Assembly: GCF_005924265.1 (NCBI RefSeq) | Contig: NZ_VCLB01000007.1 | Location: 307,504 to 371,503 of the forward strand | Origin: Martelella lutilitoris | Lineage (GTDB): Bacteria; Pseudomonadota; Alphaproteobacteria; Rhizobiales; Rhizobiaceae | Direction: 5' to 3' | Length of the DNA: 64,000 bases | Shown here: in pieces, positions 56,755 through 64,000 of the stretch | Layout: the number at the start of each line of letters is the position of its first letter | Numbering within the stretch: position 1 is the stretch's first letter | Program-made: the position numbers and the translations under genes | The notes under the pieces: generated by a model | What the model was told of the DNA's origin: nothing | Seen by the model: the letters and a program-made list of their open reading frames with translations, nothing else | Database searches by the model: none

Positions 56755-57840
56755 TCAGAAACCCGGGTCATAGTTGAAATAGAGCGGATTGGAGAGCGCG
56801 ACCTTGTCGGCGGACAGCGCCATGGAACCGGGCACATCGGCATAGGCGGCCTGCGGTCCGTCCACCTCCGCGCGGTAGTAGCTCCGTTCGCCCGCCGCGG
56901 GCGTATCGGTAAAGCGCGCGGTGCGGGTCGCCGGGTCGATGGGAAGGGTCGCGAAGGTCTCGCGGTTCTTGATGATCCTGACCGAGTATTCCGCCTCTTC
57001 CGGCCCGCCTTCGGACAGACGGACCTCGAATGAGACCGTCCTGCCCTCGGCCCTTGCATTGTCGCCCATCATCATTTCATCGCCGCCGCCCGTATCGGCG
57101 ACAAGCTCGACACGCGGATTGAATGGATTGGCGCAGACGCATGTCCGGCCCGCCGCAAGCGCCTCGAGCAGCGCGTCGCCGCTGCGCTCCCGGACAAAAA
57201 CCCAGGTCGTCGGCGTTCCCACATAGTTCATCGTCGCTTCCGGCGTCCATCTGGTGGCGCGCTCCGGTCGGTCGGCAACGCCATGATGGGCATCCGAGCC
57301 GCCGCGCGCGCCGATCATCCGCCCGGACAGAAGCATATTGTCCCAGACGCGCACATTGGCTGCGTTCTTCGGCCACATCGGCCCGTTCCAGACCTCGATG
57401 GAATCGGCAAGATCGAAGGAAAAACCGTAGTGGTTGCTGGTGACGGGATGGTTCGCGGACCAGTGAACATCGCTCGCCCTCTTCAAGGCCGTGAGATCCC
57501 AGTCCCGCGCATTGCGGTGGTCGAAGAAGCGCTGGTGGTCATAGGGCTCGCTGCCGTAAAGGTTCACATGGCCGCGCGGCGCGGTAAGCTCGGCGCCATA
57601 GAGCAGAAGCAGGCGGTCGGAGCGATAGGCCGGATCCGACCAGGTATGGCCGGCGACATCGCCCTCCACATGGACGTCGTGATCCGTGATCGTCAGATAG
57701 TCGAAGCCGAGGCGCTCGGCAAAGCCAATGATCTTCCCGACCGGATTGTTGGTCGAATCGGCGCTGTGGCAGGAATGCAGGTGCCAATCCCCCTTCAGCC
57801 AGACGCCCTTCCCGTCAAACCCTGAACTGTTCAATGCCAC
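56755..57840 (-). CDS. PHP-domain phosphoesterase/metallohydrolase (CehA/McbA type)
   Basis: A 361-aa protein with PHP metal motifs: GDWHLHSCHS (D18, H20, H22), YLTITDHDVH and GARGGSDAHHGVAD. CehA/McbA members hydrolyse carbamate or phosphate esters, but most are uncharacterised and many occur in polysaccharide loci. The C-terminal 100 residues form a beta domain (RTVSFEVRLSEGGPEEAEYSVRIIKNRETFATLPI). It ends 15 bases from the convergent GH28 stop. Likely removes an ester or phosphate decoration, which is inference. Confidence 0.85.
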   Translation of the reverse strand: MALNSSGFDGKGVWLKGDWHLHSCHSADSTNNPVGKIIGFAERLGFDYLTITDHDVHVEGDVAGHTWSDPAYRSDRLLLLYGAELTAPRGHVNLYGSEPYDHQRFFDHRNARDWDLTALKRASDVHWSANHPVTSNHYGFSFDLADSIEVWNGPMWPKNAANVRVWDNMLLSGRMIGARGGSDAHHGVADRPERATRWTPEATMNYVGTPTTWVFVRERSGDALLEALAAGRTCVCANPFNPRVELVADTGGGDEMMMGDNARAEGRTVSFEVRLSEGGPEEAEYSVRIIKNRETFATLPIDPATRTARFTDTPAAGERSYYRAEVDGPQAAYADVPGSMALSADKVALSNPLYFNYDPGF

Positions 57841-58054
57841 TGCGGCGGTTCCCTCCTCTTCAATATCGCACGAAGATGCACAGGCGTCACCTTGGGCGCA
57901 GGCTACACCTCATTGCAGGCGGCGATGATAATCTGGCTTCCCGATGTTTTTCCATCCCGGAACCGGGTTCAGGCGAAACGAGCTGTGGACGATGCGGTTC
58001 GTTGGAGGCGCGTAAGTGCTACAAATCGGAAGATGACAGCGGGCTCCCTCCCGA

Positions 58055-58441
58055 ATGAAGGCGACGGAACCGCCGGTGACCGGTCAAGGGCCGATGGCCG
58101 ACATGATGATGATGGGGGCCTGGCACCGCCAACAGGAAAGCATGTGGCGAAAAGGGCGCCTCGAAGACCTGCTCGACGCCATCTCGCAATCCGGCAACGC
58201 TGCGAATGTCGTCTATGCCTCGGAATACGAGGCCGCGCGCGCCGTCTCCTTGTCTGTGATCGCCCTCTTCTTCAATGTCTGGAACCGCGTCGAGATCGAG
58301 GCCCGCGCCACGGGCCAGGACTTCGGGCCGGGCTATCCTCCAGCGTCGGCCCGATACGCCAATTTCAGGCAGGCATGTCACGCCCACCCGCATTCACCAC
58401 CGCTCATGTTCGACAAGCCCGATGGCCGGCGCGGCCCTTAG
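58055..58441 (+). CDS. Hypothetical protein, perhaps broken by an amber codon
   Basis: A 128-codon frame with protein-like composition (MADMMMMGAWHRQQESMWRKG, LEDLLDAISQSGNAANVVYASEYEAARAVSLSVIALFFNVWNRVEIEARA), no signal peptide and one possible membrane-leaning helix. The start may be 58055 or the Met at 58094. It ends at TAG 58439-58441. In the same frame 14 more sensible codons follow (QAEYEMFRDIFFGH) to TGA 58484-58486, so the TAG may be a nonsense mutation in a longer gene. Family not recognised; it is next to the IS481 remnant. Confidence 0.45.
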   Translation: MKATEPPVTGQGPMADMMMMGAWHRQQESMWRKGRLEDLLDAISQSGNAANVVYASEYEAARAVSLSVIALFFNVWNRVEIEARATGQDFGPGYPPASARYANFRQACHAHPHSPPLMFDKPDGRRGP

Positions 58442-58522
58442 CAGGCCGAATACGAGATGTTTCGCGACATCTTCTTTGGTCACTGATTGAGCGGTCCGCG
58501 ACATCGGTGACCAAACGAACCG

Positions 58523-58798
58523 GAGACATGGGTAACACTTTTCGCTTTGCGGGAGGTATCGATGCCTTGGAGAAAAAGTTCGGACATGGAGGAGCGTCTG
58601 CGATGTGTTGCTCGCCTTTTGGAAGAAGACCAATATCTCGACCGTGCTCGCCGGTCACAAACCCGGCATAAAGGAGATCGACCATGGCATTTGGCTGATC
58701 GGCTTCATGCGCTATGATCTGGGATATATCGATTTGGAACAGAGAACCCTGCAAACCATCGACAACCCATTCGGGGCGAGGTTGTCACCCATGTCTTG
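58523..58798 (+). mobile_element. IS481-family element, internally deleted remnant
   Basis: Imperfect terminal inverted repeats (GAGACATGGGTAACA at 58523-58537 and TGTCACCCATGTCTT at 58783-58797) enclose an N-terminal transposase start (MPWRKSSDMEERLRCVARLLEED from ATG 58562). This joins, out of frame near 58636, the C-terminus (VLAGHKPGIKEIDHGIWLIGF, YDLGYIDLEQRTLQTIDNPFG). HTH and DDE core are deleted, so it is dead; the ends are still in place. Confidence 0.8.
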
Positions 58799-58842
58799 GC
58801 TACAAACTGTTATTTTCGTATTCGCGCTGTACATGAAAAGAT

Positions 58843-58894
58843 TGGCGCCCCCTGCAGGATCCGAACCTGCGACCATCGGCTTAGAAGGCCACGA
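58843..58894 (-). repeat. 3' half of tRNA-Arg(TCT), copy A
   Basis: Minus strand: anticodon-loop CTTCTAA, T-arm GCAGGTTCGGATCCTGC and terminal CCA, without D-arm or matching 5' acceptor. It matches 49 of 52 bases with copy B at 62780-62831, including four bases (ACGA) beyond the tRNA-like part, which indicates att-site fragments and not decayed tRNA genes. Confidence 0.8.
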
Positions 58895-59049
58895 GGAGCC
58901 CCAAAGAATATAGGGGTTTCCGGGCGTTTTCGTGATAACCGCACGGCTCAGCTATGGTCCGATCTTTGAGAGTAAGTTTTTTTTCAATGGACTGATCCGG
59001 TCGCTCGGCCGAAGAGGAAAATCTGAGCGAGAGATGATGTCCAATCTTC

Positions 59050-59120
59050 ACCCACCCTTCGACACCTGCATCAACCCGACGAAAAGCCACACGCTGAACC
59101 CGGTCCCGGCCGTGACGGGT
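59050..59120 (-). repeat. Direct repeat C1 left of the carbonic anhydrase gene
   Basis: Degenerate copy of the segment at 60092-60170; both read on the minus strand as the C-terminus of one protein (TAGTGFSVWLFVGLMQVSKGG here), ending in TGA. C1 has a short internal deletion relative to C2. It marks a duplicated gene end on both sides of the carbonic anhydrase. Confidence 0.6.
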
Positions 59121-59245
59121 TTGGCGTTCAGCCGTTTTGACAGGACTGCTAAATTTAATAGCCTTGCCCGTCGCCGCGACGTATATTCGCTCTCCCTAAT
59201 GAATCCGCAGGGTGCAAAGGTTCTTGGGGTTTGGAGGAGGATATC

Positions 59246-59965
59246 ATGTGTCAGGCTTGTAAGGACAAAACCGTAACGCGGCGCAATCTGCTCAGGGGCG
59301 GCGCTGCTGCTTCGCTCGCGCTTCCCTTCGTATCAAGCGCATTCGCTCAGGAAACCGGCGGCGCCCCGATGGCTCCGCCGGCCTCGCCGGACGAGGCATT
59401 GCAGCGCCTCGTGGATGGCAACAAGCGCTATGTGGAAGGAACGCCGAACAATATCGACCACTCGGCCGGGCGATACAGTCGCTCACAGGGTCAGCAGCCC
59501 TTTGCCGCTGTCGTCGCCTGTTCTGACTCACGTGTGATTCCGGAACTGATCTTCGATCAGGCTCCCGGTGATCTGTTTGTCGTCAGGGTTGCCGGCAATT
59601 TTCTCAATGAAGACGGCATAGCAAGCCTTGAATTCGCCACCGCCGTGCTCGGCATTCAGGCCGTTCTGGTGCTCGGCCACACCAGTTGCGGCGCAATCAG
59701 CGCCACGATCACGTCGATAGAAGACAATGAACTGCCGCCCGGCCACTTGCCGAGCCTCGTGAACGCAATCCGCCCGGCTGTCTATGACGTGATCGGTGAC
59801 AATCCGGAGAACATGCTTGAAGCCGCTACGGCTCAAAACGCAATCATCAACGCGGAAAAAGCCGTCGCAACCGGCCCGATCCTGGCCGATTTTGCAGCCA
59901 ACGGAAAGATCAAGTCCGCTGCCGGCGTCTACGACATCGCCACGGGTGTCGTGACCTTCTTGTAA
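59246..59965 (+). CDS. Tat-exported beta-class carbonic anhydrase
   Basis: A 239-aa periplasmic zinc enzyme interconverting CO2 and bicarbonate. ATG 59246 has GGAGGAGG upstream. The N-terminus holds a Tat signal (TRRNLLRGGAAASLALPFVSSAFAQ, residues about 11-35). Zinc ligands and catalytic pair are in ACSDSRV (Cys, Asp, Arg) and GHTSCGA (His, Cys). Other conserved parts: FVVRVAGNFLNEDGIASLEFATAVLG. It is flanked by repeats C1 and C2 and precedes the YiaW/YiaV-like pair by about 780 bases. Confidence 0.93.
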   Translation: MCQACKDKTVTRRNLLRGGAAASLALPFVSSAFAQETGGAPMAPPASPDEALQRLVDGNKRYVEGTPNNIDHSAGRYSRSQGQQPFAAVVACSDSRVIPELIFDQAPGDLFVVRVAGNFLNEDGIASLEFATAVLGIQAVLVLGHTSCGAISATITSIEDNELPPGHLPSLVNAIRPAVYDVIGDNPENMLEAATAQNAIINAEKAVATGPILADFAANGKIKSAAGVYDIATGVVTFL

Positions 59966-60091
59966 GCACTTGACATGCCGGGCCTATCCATTTGGTGGGC
60001 TCGGCATGCCCCCCCAAACCGGGTTCATTTGCCGGCATTTTGTGATCCAGGCGAAACCCCAAGACATATCGAAGGTCTCGACAATTCCCGT

Positions 60092-60170
60092 CACCCACCC
60101 TTCAGCGCCTTCAGGACCTGCATCAATCCATCGGAGAGCCACACGCCGAACCCGGTTCCGGCCATGGCGG
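60092..60170 (-). repeat. Direct repeat C2 right of the carbonic anhydrase gene
   Basis: On the minus strand it reads GYILAAAMAGTGFGVWLSDG then LMQVLKALKGG and TGA, a plausible membrane-protein C-terminus with no gene body attached. Copy C1 lies 1.04 kb to the left in the same orientation. Confidence 0.6.
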
Positions 60171-60228
60171 CGGCGAGGATGTAGCCCCCCGGCCGATCTG
60201 CCTGATTTTCTGGTATTCGGGACTGACC

Positions 60229-60298
60229 TGCCACACAGCGTACCGCCTGCGCAGGCAACCGGGCGCGGTGAGGTTCCAGCGTGCTTACCGGACGGGAC
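60229..60298. repeat. 70-bp dispersed repeat D1
   Basis: About 84% identical over 70 bases to 63808-63877. It carries the perfect palindrome GCCTGCGCAGGC and conserved GTGCTTACCGG near its end. No coding function is evident; probably a dispersed intergenic repeat. Confidence 0.7.
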
Positions 60299-60746
60299 CA
60301 TGTTTGGCGACTGTGACCCGCCGTTTGCAGCCTTGGCGGCTTCAGCCGCCGGGACCGGGCGGAGAACAGGCCGGCGAGGAGTCCGCTTCACCGGCCTGTT
60401 CAACTCGCCAGAATGCGAAATGCTTTCTTGCGCTGAGAATTCACAGCTACAACTTCAGCGGTTGCCTGATGCCGCGCCCTCGGGGTCGATTACAACAGCG
60501 ATGGTTTCGTCTTCAACGTCGTGGAGGAAGGGCCGATCATCGGGCTTTCGCTGCGGTTTTGAGTATCTCCTGCATATGATCCCGATGCCCGGGAAATCAC
60601 ATGCTATCTTGACAAGGCGCATTTGGCGACTGGCTTGGCCGAAGCAGTTCGGCTAGGGTAATCGAGGGCGCGTATCCTGGGGGGATAGCGCGGTCGCTTT
60701 CGCAAGGCATGGTCCGTGGGGATCAAGGGACACAGCGAGGTTGGGG

Positions 60747-61220
60747 ATGGAAACGCAAGCACCTGAGCAGGTTGGGCACCTGCCGTTCTATATCACAGGT
60801 CCGGGACAGACAGACGGTCTCATGATCGGGATCATCATTCTGGCGCTTGTCGGCGTTGTTCTGATCGGCGTGTTCTATCTTTATCTGCACGCCTTGCCTG
60901 AGCGGATGGCGCACAGCAGCAACGCCTTTCAGTTGCAGCTCGTGGGCGTTCTCGCGCTTTTGTCCTTATTCACCCACAACAACATATTCTGGATTGCCGC
61001 GCTTCTGATCGTTGCCGTACGCGTTCCTGACTTCCTTACGCCCATCAATTCGATAGCACACTCGCTGCACCGAATTGCCCATGGCCGGGACCTGCGCGAG
61101 GCGGACGTTCCGCAAAGCGAGGAAAAGGATCAGCCCGAAGCCACGCCGACCGAGGATGTCGCTCCATCAGCCGAAACGCCTGCCGAGCCGTCGAAGAAGG
61201 AGGGCGACGGTCATGCTTGA
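60747..61220 (+). CDS. Small membrane protein, DUF3302/YiaW-like
   Basis: A 157-aa inner-membrane protein. Two clear helices (MIGIIILALVGVVLIGVFYLYL and FQLQLVGVLALLSLFTHNNIFWIAALLIVAV) are joined by HALPERMAHSSNA, the pattern of DUF3302. A charged, Pro/Glu-rich cytoplasmic tail ends the protein. ATG 60747 has CGAGG at good distance. Its stop overlaps the HlyD-family gene by 8 bases, the same pairing as yiaW-yiaV in E. coli. Confidence 0.75.
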   Translation: METQAPEQVGHLPFYITGPGQTDGLMIGIIILALVGVVLIGVFYLYLHALPERMAHSSNAFQLQLVGVLALLSLFTHNNIFWIAALLIVAVRVPDFLTPINSIAHSLHRIAHGRDLREADVPQSEEKDQPEATPTEDVAPSAETPAEPSKKEGDGHA

Positions 61221-62451
61221 ACTGCTGTTCTGCTCCCTTTTTACAATTCTGCCCGATTTCCTCTATCGTCGCTACAAGCAAGGCAAGCGCCTCGGTCGCG
61301 AGATCAACCTTTTTACCGTCTGGTATGAACTGCGCTGGGGCATTACCGGCTGCACCGTGCTGACGATACTGCTGATCACAACGGTTTTCTTCTACCATCC
61401 GACGTCGACGACCGTGTCCTCCTACTTCCGCACGGTCTCGATTCTGCCGGACACCCCCGGCCGGGTGACCGAAGTTTATGTGAAAACCGGGGATACGGTC
61501 GAGGCCGGAGACGTGATCTTCACCTTGGACGACCGGCAACAGCAGGCAGCGGTAAACGCGGCGCGTGAGAAGGTTGCCGAGGTCGAAGCCCAGCAGGCCG
61601 TCGCCGAGCAGGAACTCGAGGCGGCGCGAGCCACGGTTGAGCAGGCGCAAAGCGCGCTTGATCACGCCCGGATCGAACTGGATCGCAATCTGGGTCTCCA
61701 GCAGAGAAATGCGGATGCCGTGGCCCAAAGGGTCATTGATGCGCTTCAGAGCAGCGTTTCGGAGAAACAGAGCGCGCTGGACGTCGCCCTTGCAAATCGG
61801 CGCGCGGTCGAGGCGCGCATCGAAACCCTGCTGCCCACCCAGAAGGCAGGCGCCGAGGCAGCATTGCAAGAGGCGGAAGTCGCGCTCGACCAACGCAGCG
61901 TCAGGGCGGGTATTGCCGGCAATATCCAGCAGTTCCAGCTGCGACCCGGCGATGTGGTCAACCCGTTCGTGCGGCCTGCGGGCATCCTCGTGCCCCGGGA
62001 CCAGGAAGAGGGGGTCTTTGTGGCCGGGTTCGGACAGTTGACGGCACAGGTCATCCATCCCGGCATGATCGGCGAGCTGGCATGCGCAACCCAGCCATTT
62101 AAGATCATTCCTGTCGTTGTCGACCGCGTTCAAGATGTGATTGCAGCAGGGCAATTCCGCCCGTCCGATTCACTGATGGACGTGAATGATCGCAACGGCA
62201 ACCCCGGCACGGTCATCGTGCGGCTTCGCCCTCTTTATGATGGGCAGGCCGCGTCGATCCCGCCGGGCAGCGCCTGTATCGCCAATGTCTACACCAGCAA
62301 TTACGAAAAGTATAAGGATCCCGGAATAGGCCTTGGACAAAGCCTGCTTTTGCACATGATCGACACGGTCGGCATCCTGCATGCCGCTTTGCTGAGGCTC
62401 GAGGTGATACTCCTGCCGGTCAATCAACTCGTGCTGTCGGGAGGACATTGA
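61213..62451 (+). CDS. HlyD-family membrane-fusion protein, YiaV-like
   Basis: A 412-aa periplasmic adaptor anchored by an N-terminal helix (ITGCTVLTILLITTVFFYH, about residues 48-66). A biotinyl-lipoyl half follows (GRVTEVYVKTGDTVEAGDVIFTLDD), then a long coiled coil (about 115-215, EKVAEVEAQQAVAEQELEAARATVEQAQ), the second lipoyl half (RAGIAGNIQQFQLRPGDVV) and a beta-barrel. Start at ATG 61213, overlapping the DUF3302 stop. Adaptors of this kind work with a small membrane partner in export or envelope stress; no pump or outer-membrane channel gene is adjacent. Confidence 0.88.
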   Translation: MLELLFCSLFTILPDFLYRRYKQGKRLGREINLFTVWYELRWGITGCTVLTILLITTVFFYHPTSTTVSSYFRTVSILPDTPGRVTEVYVKTGDTVEAGDVIFTLDDRQQQAAVNAAREKVAEVEAQQAVAEQELEAARATVEQAQSALDHARIELDRNLGLQQRNADAVAQRVIDALQSSVSEKQSALDVALANRRAVEARIETLLPTQKAGAEAALQEAEVALDQRSVRAGIAGNIQQFQLRPGDVVNPFVRPAGILVPRDQEEGVFVAGFGQLTAQVIHPGMIGELACATQPFKIIPVVVDRVQDVIAAGQFRPSDSLMDVNDRNGNPGTVIVRLRPLYDGQAASIPPGSACIANVYTSNYEKYKDPGIGLGQSLLLHMIDTVGILHAALLRLEVILLPVNQLVLSGGH

Positions 62452-62954
62452 ACTCTGGATCACCTCAGGAAAAGGCAGCTTAATCGGAACCGCCCCGGGT
62501 TTTCCGAAGGCCTCCGGTGTTCATGTTTTGCGCCGTTCGAACTCGACGCGCGACAACATCAAAATTTGGCGATCAGTTTTGAATTCGGCGGCTCCGTATT
62601 GCGGGCGGTGGCGCAGAGCCCAGATTCCCAGAAAACGCTGAACCAAATTTACATCAAATAACTGAATCAATTATATTTTTTGAAAAAAAGGGCCAGTCCA
62701 AGAATTCTTCTTCCCTCGGGGGTGCACGAGAAATGGCGATTTCGTGCATTCTTATGCTTCATCGGCAAATTGAAAAATTTGGCGACCCCTGCAGGATTCG
62801 AACCTGCGACCGTCGGCTTAGAAGGCCACGACGAATCCCTTTGAGCACAGGGGCTTTGGACAATCTAGCTGTAAACCGCTCTTCGCAGAAACATTGGACT
62901 TTTTGTAGGTCGTGTAAACCAGATTGGCCAGAATTCCTATAACCTATTCGCGCG
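62452..62954. other. Non-coding gap with tRNA-Arg fragment B
   Basis: About 500 bases without a gene, A/T-rich around 62640-62780. It holds the tRNA-Arg fragment at 62780-62831. A short plus-strand frame reading DPCRIRTCDRRLRRP is the antisense translation of that tRNA fragment, not a protein. Confidence 0.6.
62780..62831 (-). repeat. 3' half of tRNA-Arg(TCT), copy B
   Basis: Minus strand 3' part of tRNA-Arg: CTTCTAA anticodon loop, T-arm GCAGGTTCGAATCCTGC and CCA at 62782-62780. Left of the anticodon stem the sequence no longer pairs into a D-arm or acceptor. It is a direct repeat of copy A, 3.94 kb away. Confidence 0.8.
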
Positions 62955-63788
62955 TCAGAACAGAGGGTAGTTCCGTTCTTGCGTATCATCAGAGCGATCA
63001 ACTATGATCACCTCGCCCACAGCCTTCTGCTCACCGCTGCCGATCGTGTAGTCGAGCTTCACATCGGCGAACTCAAAGGCCGAGAAAATCTCCCGCACCT
63101 CCGGCCGGTCATTCAGCGACAGGATGAACCGCCCCTTGATGCCCGCAAGCCGCTCCGCCATTTCGGAGAAGTCGGCACGCTTGAAGCTGTCCCTGCTGTA
63201 ATCCCTCTCGCAGCCAAAATAGGGCGGGTCGAGGTAGAACAAAGCCCCTTCCCTGTCATAGCGATCGATGAAGGCGCGCCAGTCGAGGTTTTCGATGACG
63301 ACGCCGGAGAGGCGTTCGTGCACCTCTTCCAGGATCGGCCCCAGCCGGGTCAGGTCGAAGCGGGCCGGCCCGTGACGTTCGACACCAAAGCTGCGGCCCA
63401 TGATCTTGCCGCCGAAGGCCAAGCGCTGGAGATAGAGAAAGCGGGCGGAACGCTCGAGGTCGGTGAGCGTTGCCGGATCTGTGGCTGCAAGCCGCTCAAA
63501 CTCCCGCCTCGAGGTGAGCTGGAATTTCATCACTTCCATGAACTGCGGATAGTGCCGCTGCAGGATCCGGAACAGCGTGATCACGTCACCGGAATAGTCG
63601 TTGATGACTTCGCAGCGGGCAGCGAGCGAACGACGGAAGAACACGCCGCCCATGCCGACAAAGGGCTCGGCATAGAGATCGTGCGGCGTCTGTTCGATGA
63701 TGGAGGAAACGCGCTTGGCGAGACGTTTCTTGCCGCCAAGATAGGCGGCCGGCGGCGAGACGGGCCGCACCGAGATCATTCCTTGCAT
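62955..63788 (-). CDS. D12-class N6-adenine DNA methyltransferase (Dam-like)
   Basis: A 277-aa methylase. The SAM-binding motif appears as AEPFVGMGGVFFRR near residue 40 with the N-terminal AAYLGGKKRLAKRV, and the catalytic DPPYFGCERDYSR near 195, the order of the D12/Dam class (alpha group). There is no neighbouring restriction gene, so it is an orphan, as in phages and islands. Start is ATG 63788 or 63779 (both weak). Recognition sequence cannot be read from the protein. Repeat D2 lies just upstream. Confidence 0.88.
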   Translation of the reverse strand: MQGMISVRPVSPPAAYLGGKKRLAKRVSSIIEQTPHDLYAEPFVGMGGVFFRRSLAARCEVINDYSGDVITLFRILQRHYPQFMEVMKFQLTSRREFERLAATDPATLTDLERSARFLYLQRLAFGGKIMGRSFGVERHGPARFDLTRLGPILEEVHERLSGVVIENLDWRAFIDRYDREGALFYLDPPYFGCERDYSRDSFKRADFSEMAERLAGIKGRFILSLNDRPEVREIFSAFEFADVKLDYTIGSGEQKAVGEVIIVDRSDDTQERNYPLF

Positions 63789-63807
63789 TGTGGGATATGT
63801 CCGAATC

Positions 63808-63877
63808 TGCCACACACCGCGTCGCCTGCGCAGGCAACCGGGTGCGGTGAGGATTCGTAGTGCTTACCGGGCGGGAC
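63808..63877. repeat. 70-bp dispersed repeat D2
   Basis: Partner of D1 (60229-60298), about 84% identical, with the same GCCTGCGCAGGC palindrome. It runs from 20 bases upstream of the methylase start to the last base of the IS5-family transposase stop codon, so it occupies the methylase promoter region. Confidence 0.7.
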
Positions 63878-64000
63878 TAGGCTGTGTGGACGGATTTGAT
63901 GAGGTTGAATGCTGCAGCGATTGACACGATGGCTGAAAAGTTGCGTTTGGTTTTCTCGCAGCGCAGAGCCACCCGTTTGAAGCGCTTGAGCTTTCCTACA
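63877..64000 (-). mobile_element. IS5-family transposase, C-terminus (cut by right edge)
   Basis: The last 40 codons of a minus-strand frame entering from the right: VGKLKRFKRVALRCEKTKRN and FSAIVSIAAAFNLIKSVHTA, ending TAG. This is the conserved C-terminal signature of IS5-group (IS427-like) transposases. Whether the rest is intact lies outside the window. Confidence 0.85.

Larger units (their letters stand above)
59966..60746. other. Gene-free scar region with repeats
   Basis: About 780 bases without an intact gene. It contains repeat C2 (60092-60170), repeat D1 (60229-60298) and a short plus-strand frame ending VDYNSDGFVFNVV...GLSLRF at TGA 60560-60562, which looks like the last beta-strands of an outer-membrane barrel protein whose 5' part is lost. 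Longer frames here are spurious. Confidence 0.45.

Noticed and set aside
62780..62855. Complete tRNA-Arg gene
   Set aside because: The 5' side does not form a D-arm, the anticodon stem has mismatches and the acceptor does not pair properly; only the 3' half is tRNA.
62733..62942. Small frame reading DPCRIRTCDRRLRRP
   Set aside because: Antisense translation of the tRNA-Arg fragment, a well-known spurious protein in databases.

Overview
The window reads as chromosomal DNA of a high-GC alphaproteobacterium, most likely Hyphomicrobiales (Rhizobiaceae or a marine relative). The reasons are the imuA-imuB-dnaE2 type SOS cassette, a 339-aa IlvC beside a TetR gene, DmeR/NreA-type metal regulation, stacked Dpp/Opp operons with ATGA overlaps, and an attenuator whose leader peptide looks leaderless, as in rhizobial trpL. 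The species cannot be told from the sequence.

Layout. 1-5.3 kb is a metal-resistance block: a copper P-type ATPase cut by the left edge with a textbook CueR promoter, three small exported proteins (one Met-rich with EF-hands), and an NreA/NreB-like repressor/MFS pair with a perfect G-tract palindrome as operator. 5.4-31.3 kb is bounded by a 3' fragment of tRNA-Lys on the left and the intact tRNA-Lys(CTT) on the right, in the geometry of an integrated island. It holds intact dinB and an SRAP gene, then collapsed remains of uvrD, imuA, imuB and dnaE2 interrupted by a secreted SGNH esterase. A nitrilase plus dipeptide-type ABC operon with a divergent LysR gene follows, then an EamA transporter, an accessory methionyl-tRNA synthetase (metS) behind a Met-codon attenuator, and an ABC-transporter/MBL-hydrolase/dual-specificity-phosphatase/LacI operon. 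31.4-39.5 kb looks like core genome: phzF-like, nudix, aminotransferase, ilvC, tetR, two tandem candidate sRNAs, an hxlR gene divergent from an NmrA-type reductase, and pdxJ.

39.8-57.8 kb is a plant-polysaccharide oligomer locus. An Opp-type importer is co-transcribed with a HAD fusion protein, an 831-aa protein of unknown family and a GH105 unsaturated-uronyl hydrolase. LacI, GH38 alpha-mannosidase, GH28 pectinase-like and PHP-family genes flank it. Import plus stepwise cytoplasmic trimming of pectic or mixed uronate/mannose oligomers under LacI control is the likely theme.

58-64 kb is a mobile scrapyard: an IS481 remnant, two 52-bp tRNA-Arg 3' fragments flanking a Tat-exported beta-carbonic anhydrase and a YiaW/YiaV-like pair, two other dispersed repeats, an orphan D12-class adenine methylase, and the C-terminus of an IS5-family transposase at the right edge.

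Most interesting: (1) the methionine attenuator before metS (promoter, leader peptide with three consecutive Met codons, alternative hairpins, terminator); (2) the uncharacterised 831-aa protein and HAD fusion in the oligosaccharide operon; (3) the two tRNA-bounded segments; (4) a run of genes reduced to N- plus C-terminal stubs; (5) the tandem sRNA candidates. All calls come from reading the sequence; no database search was possible.
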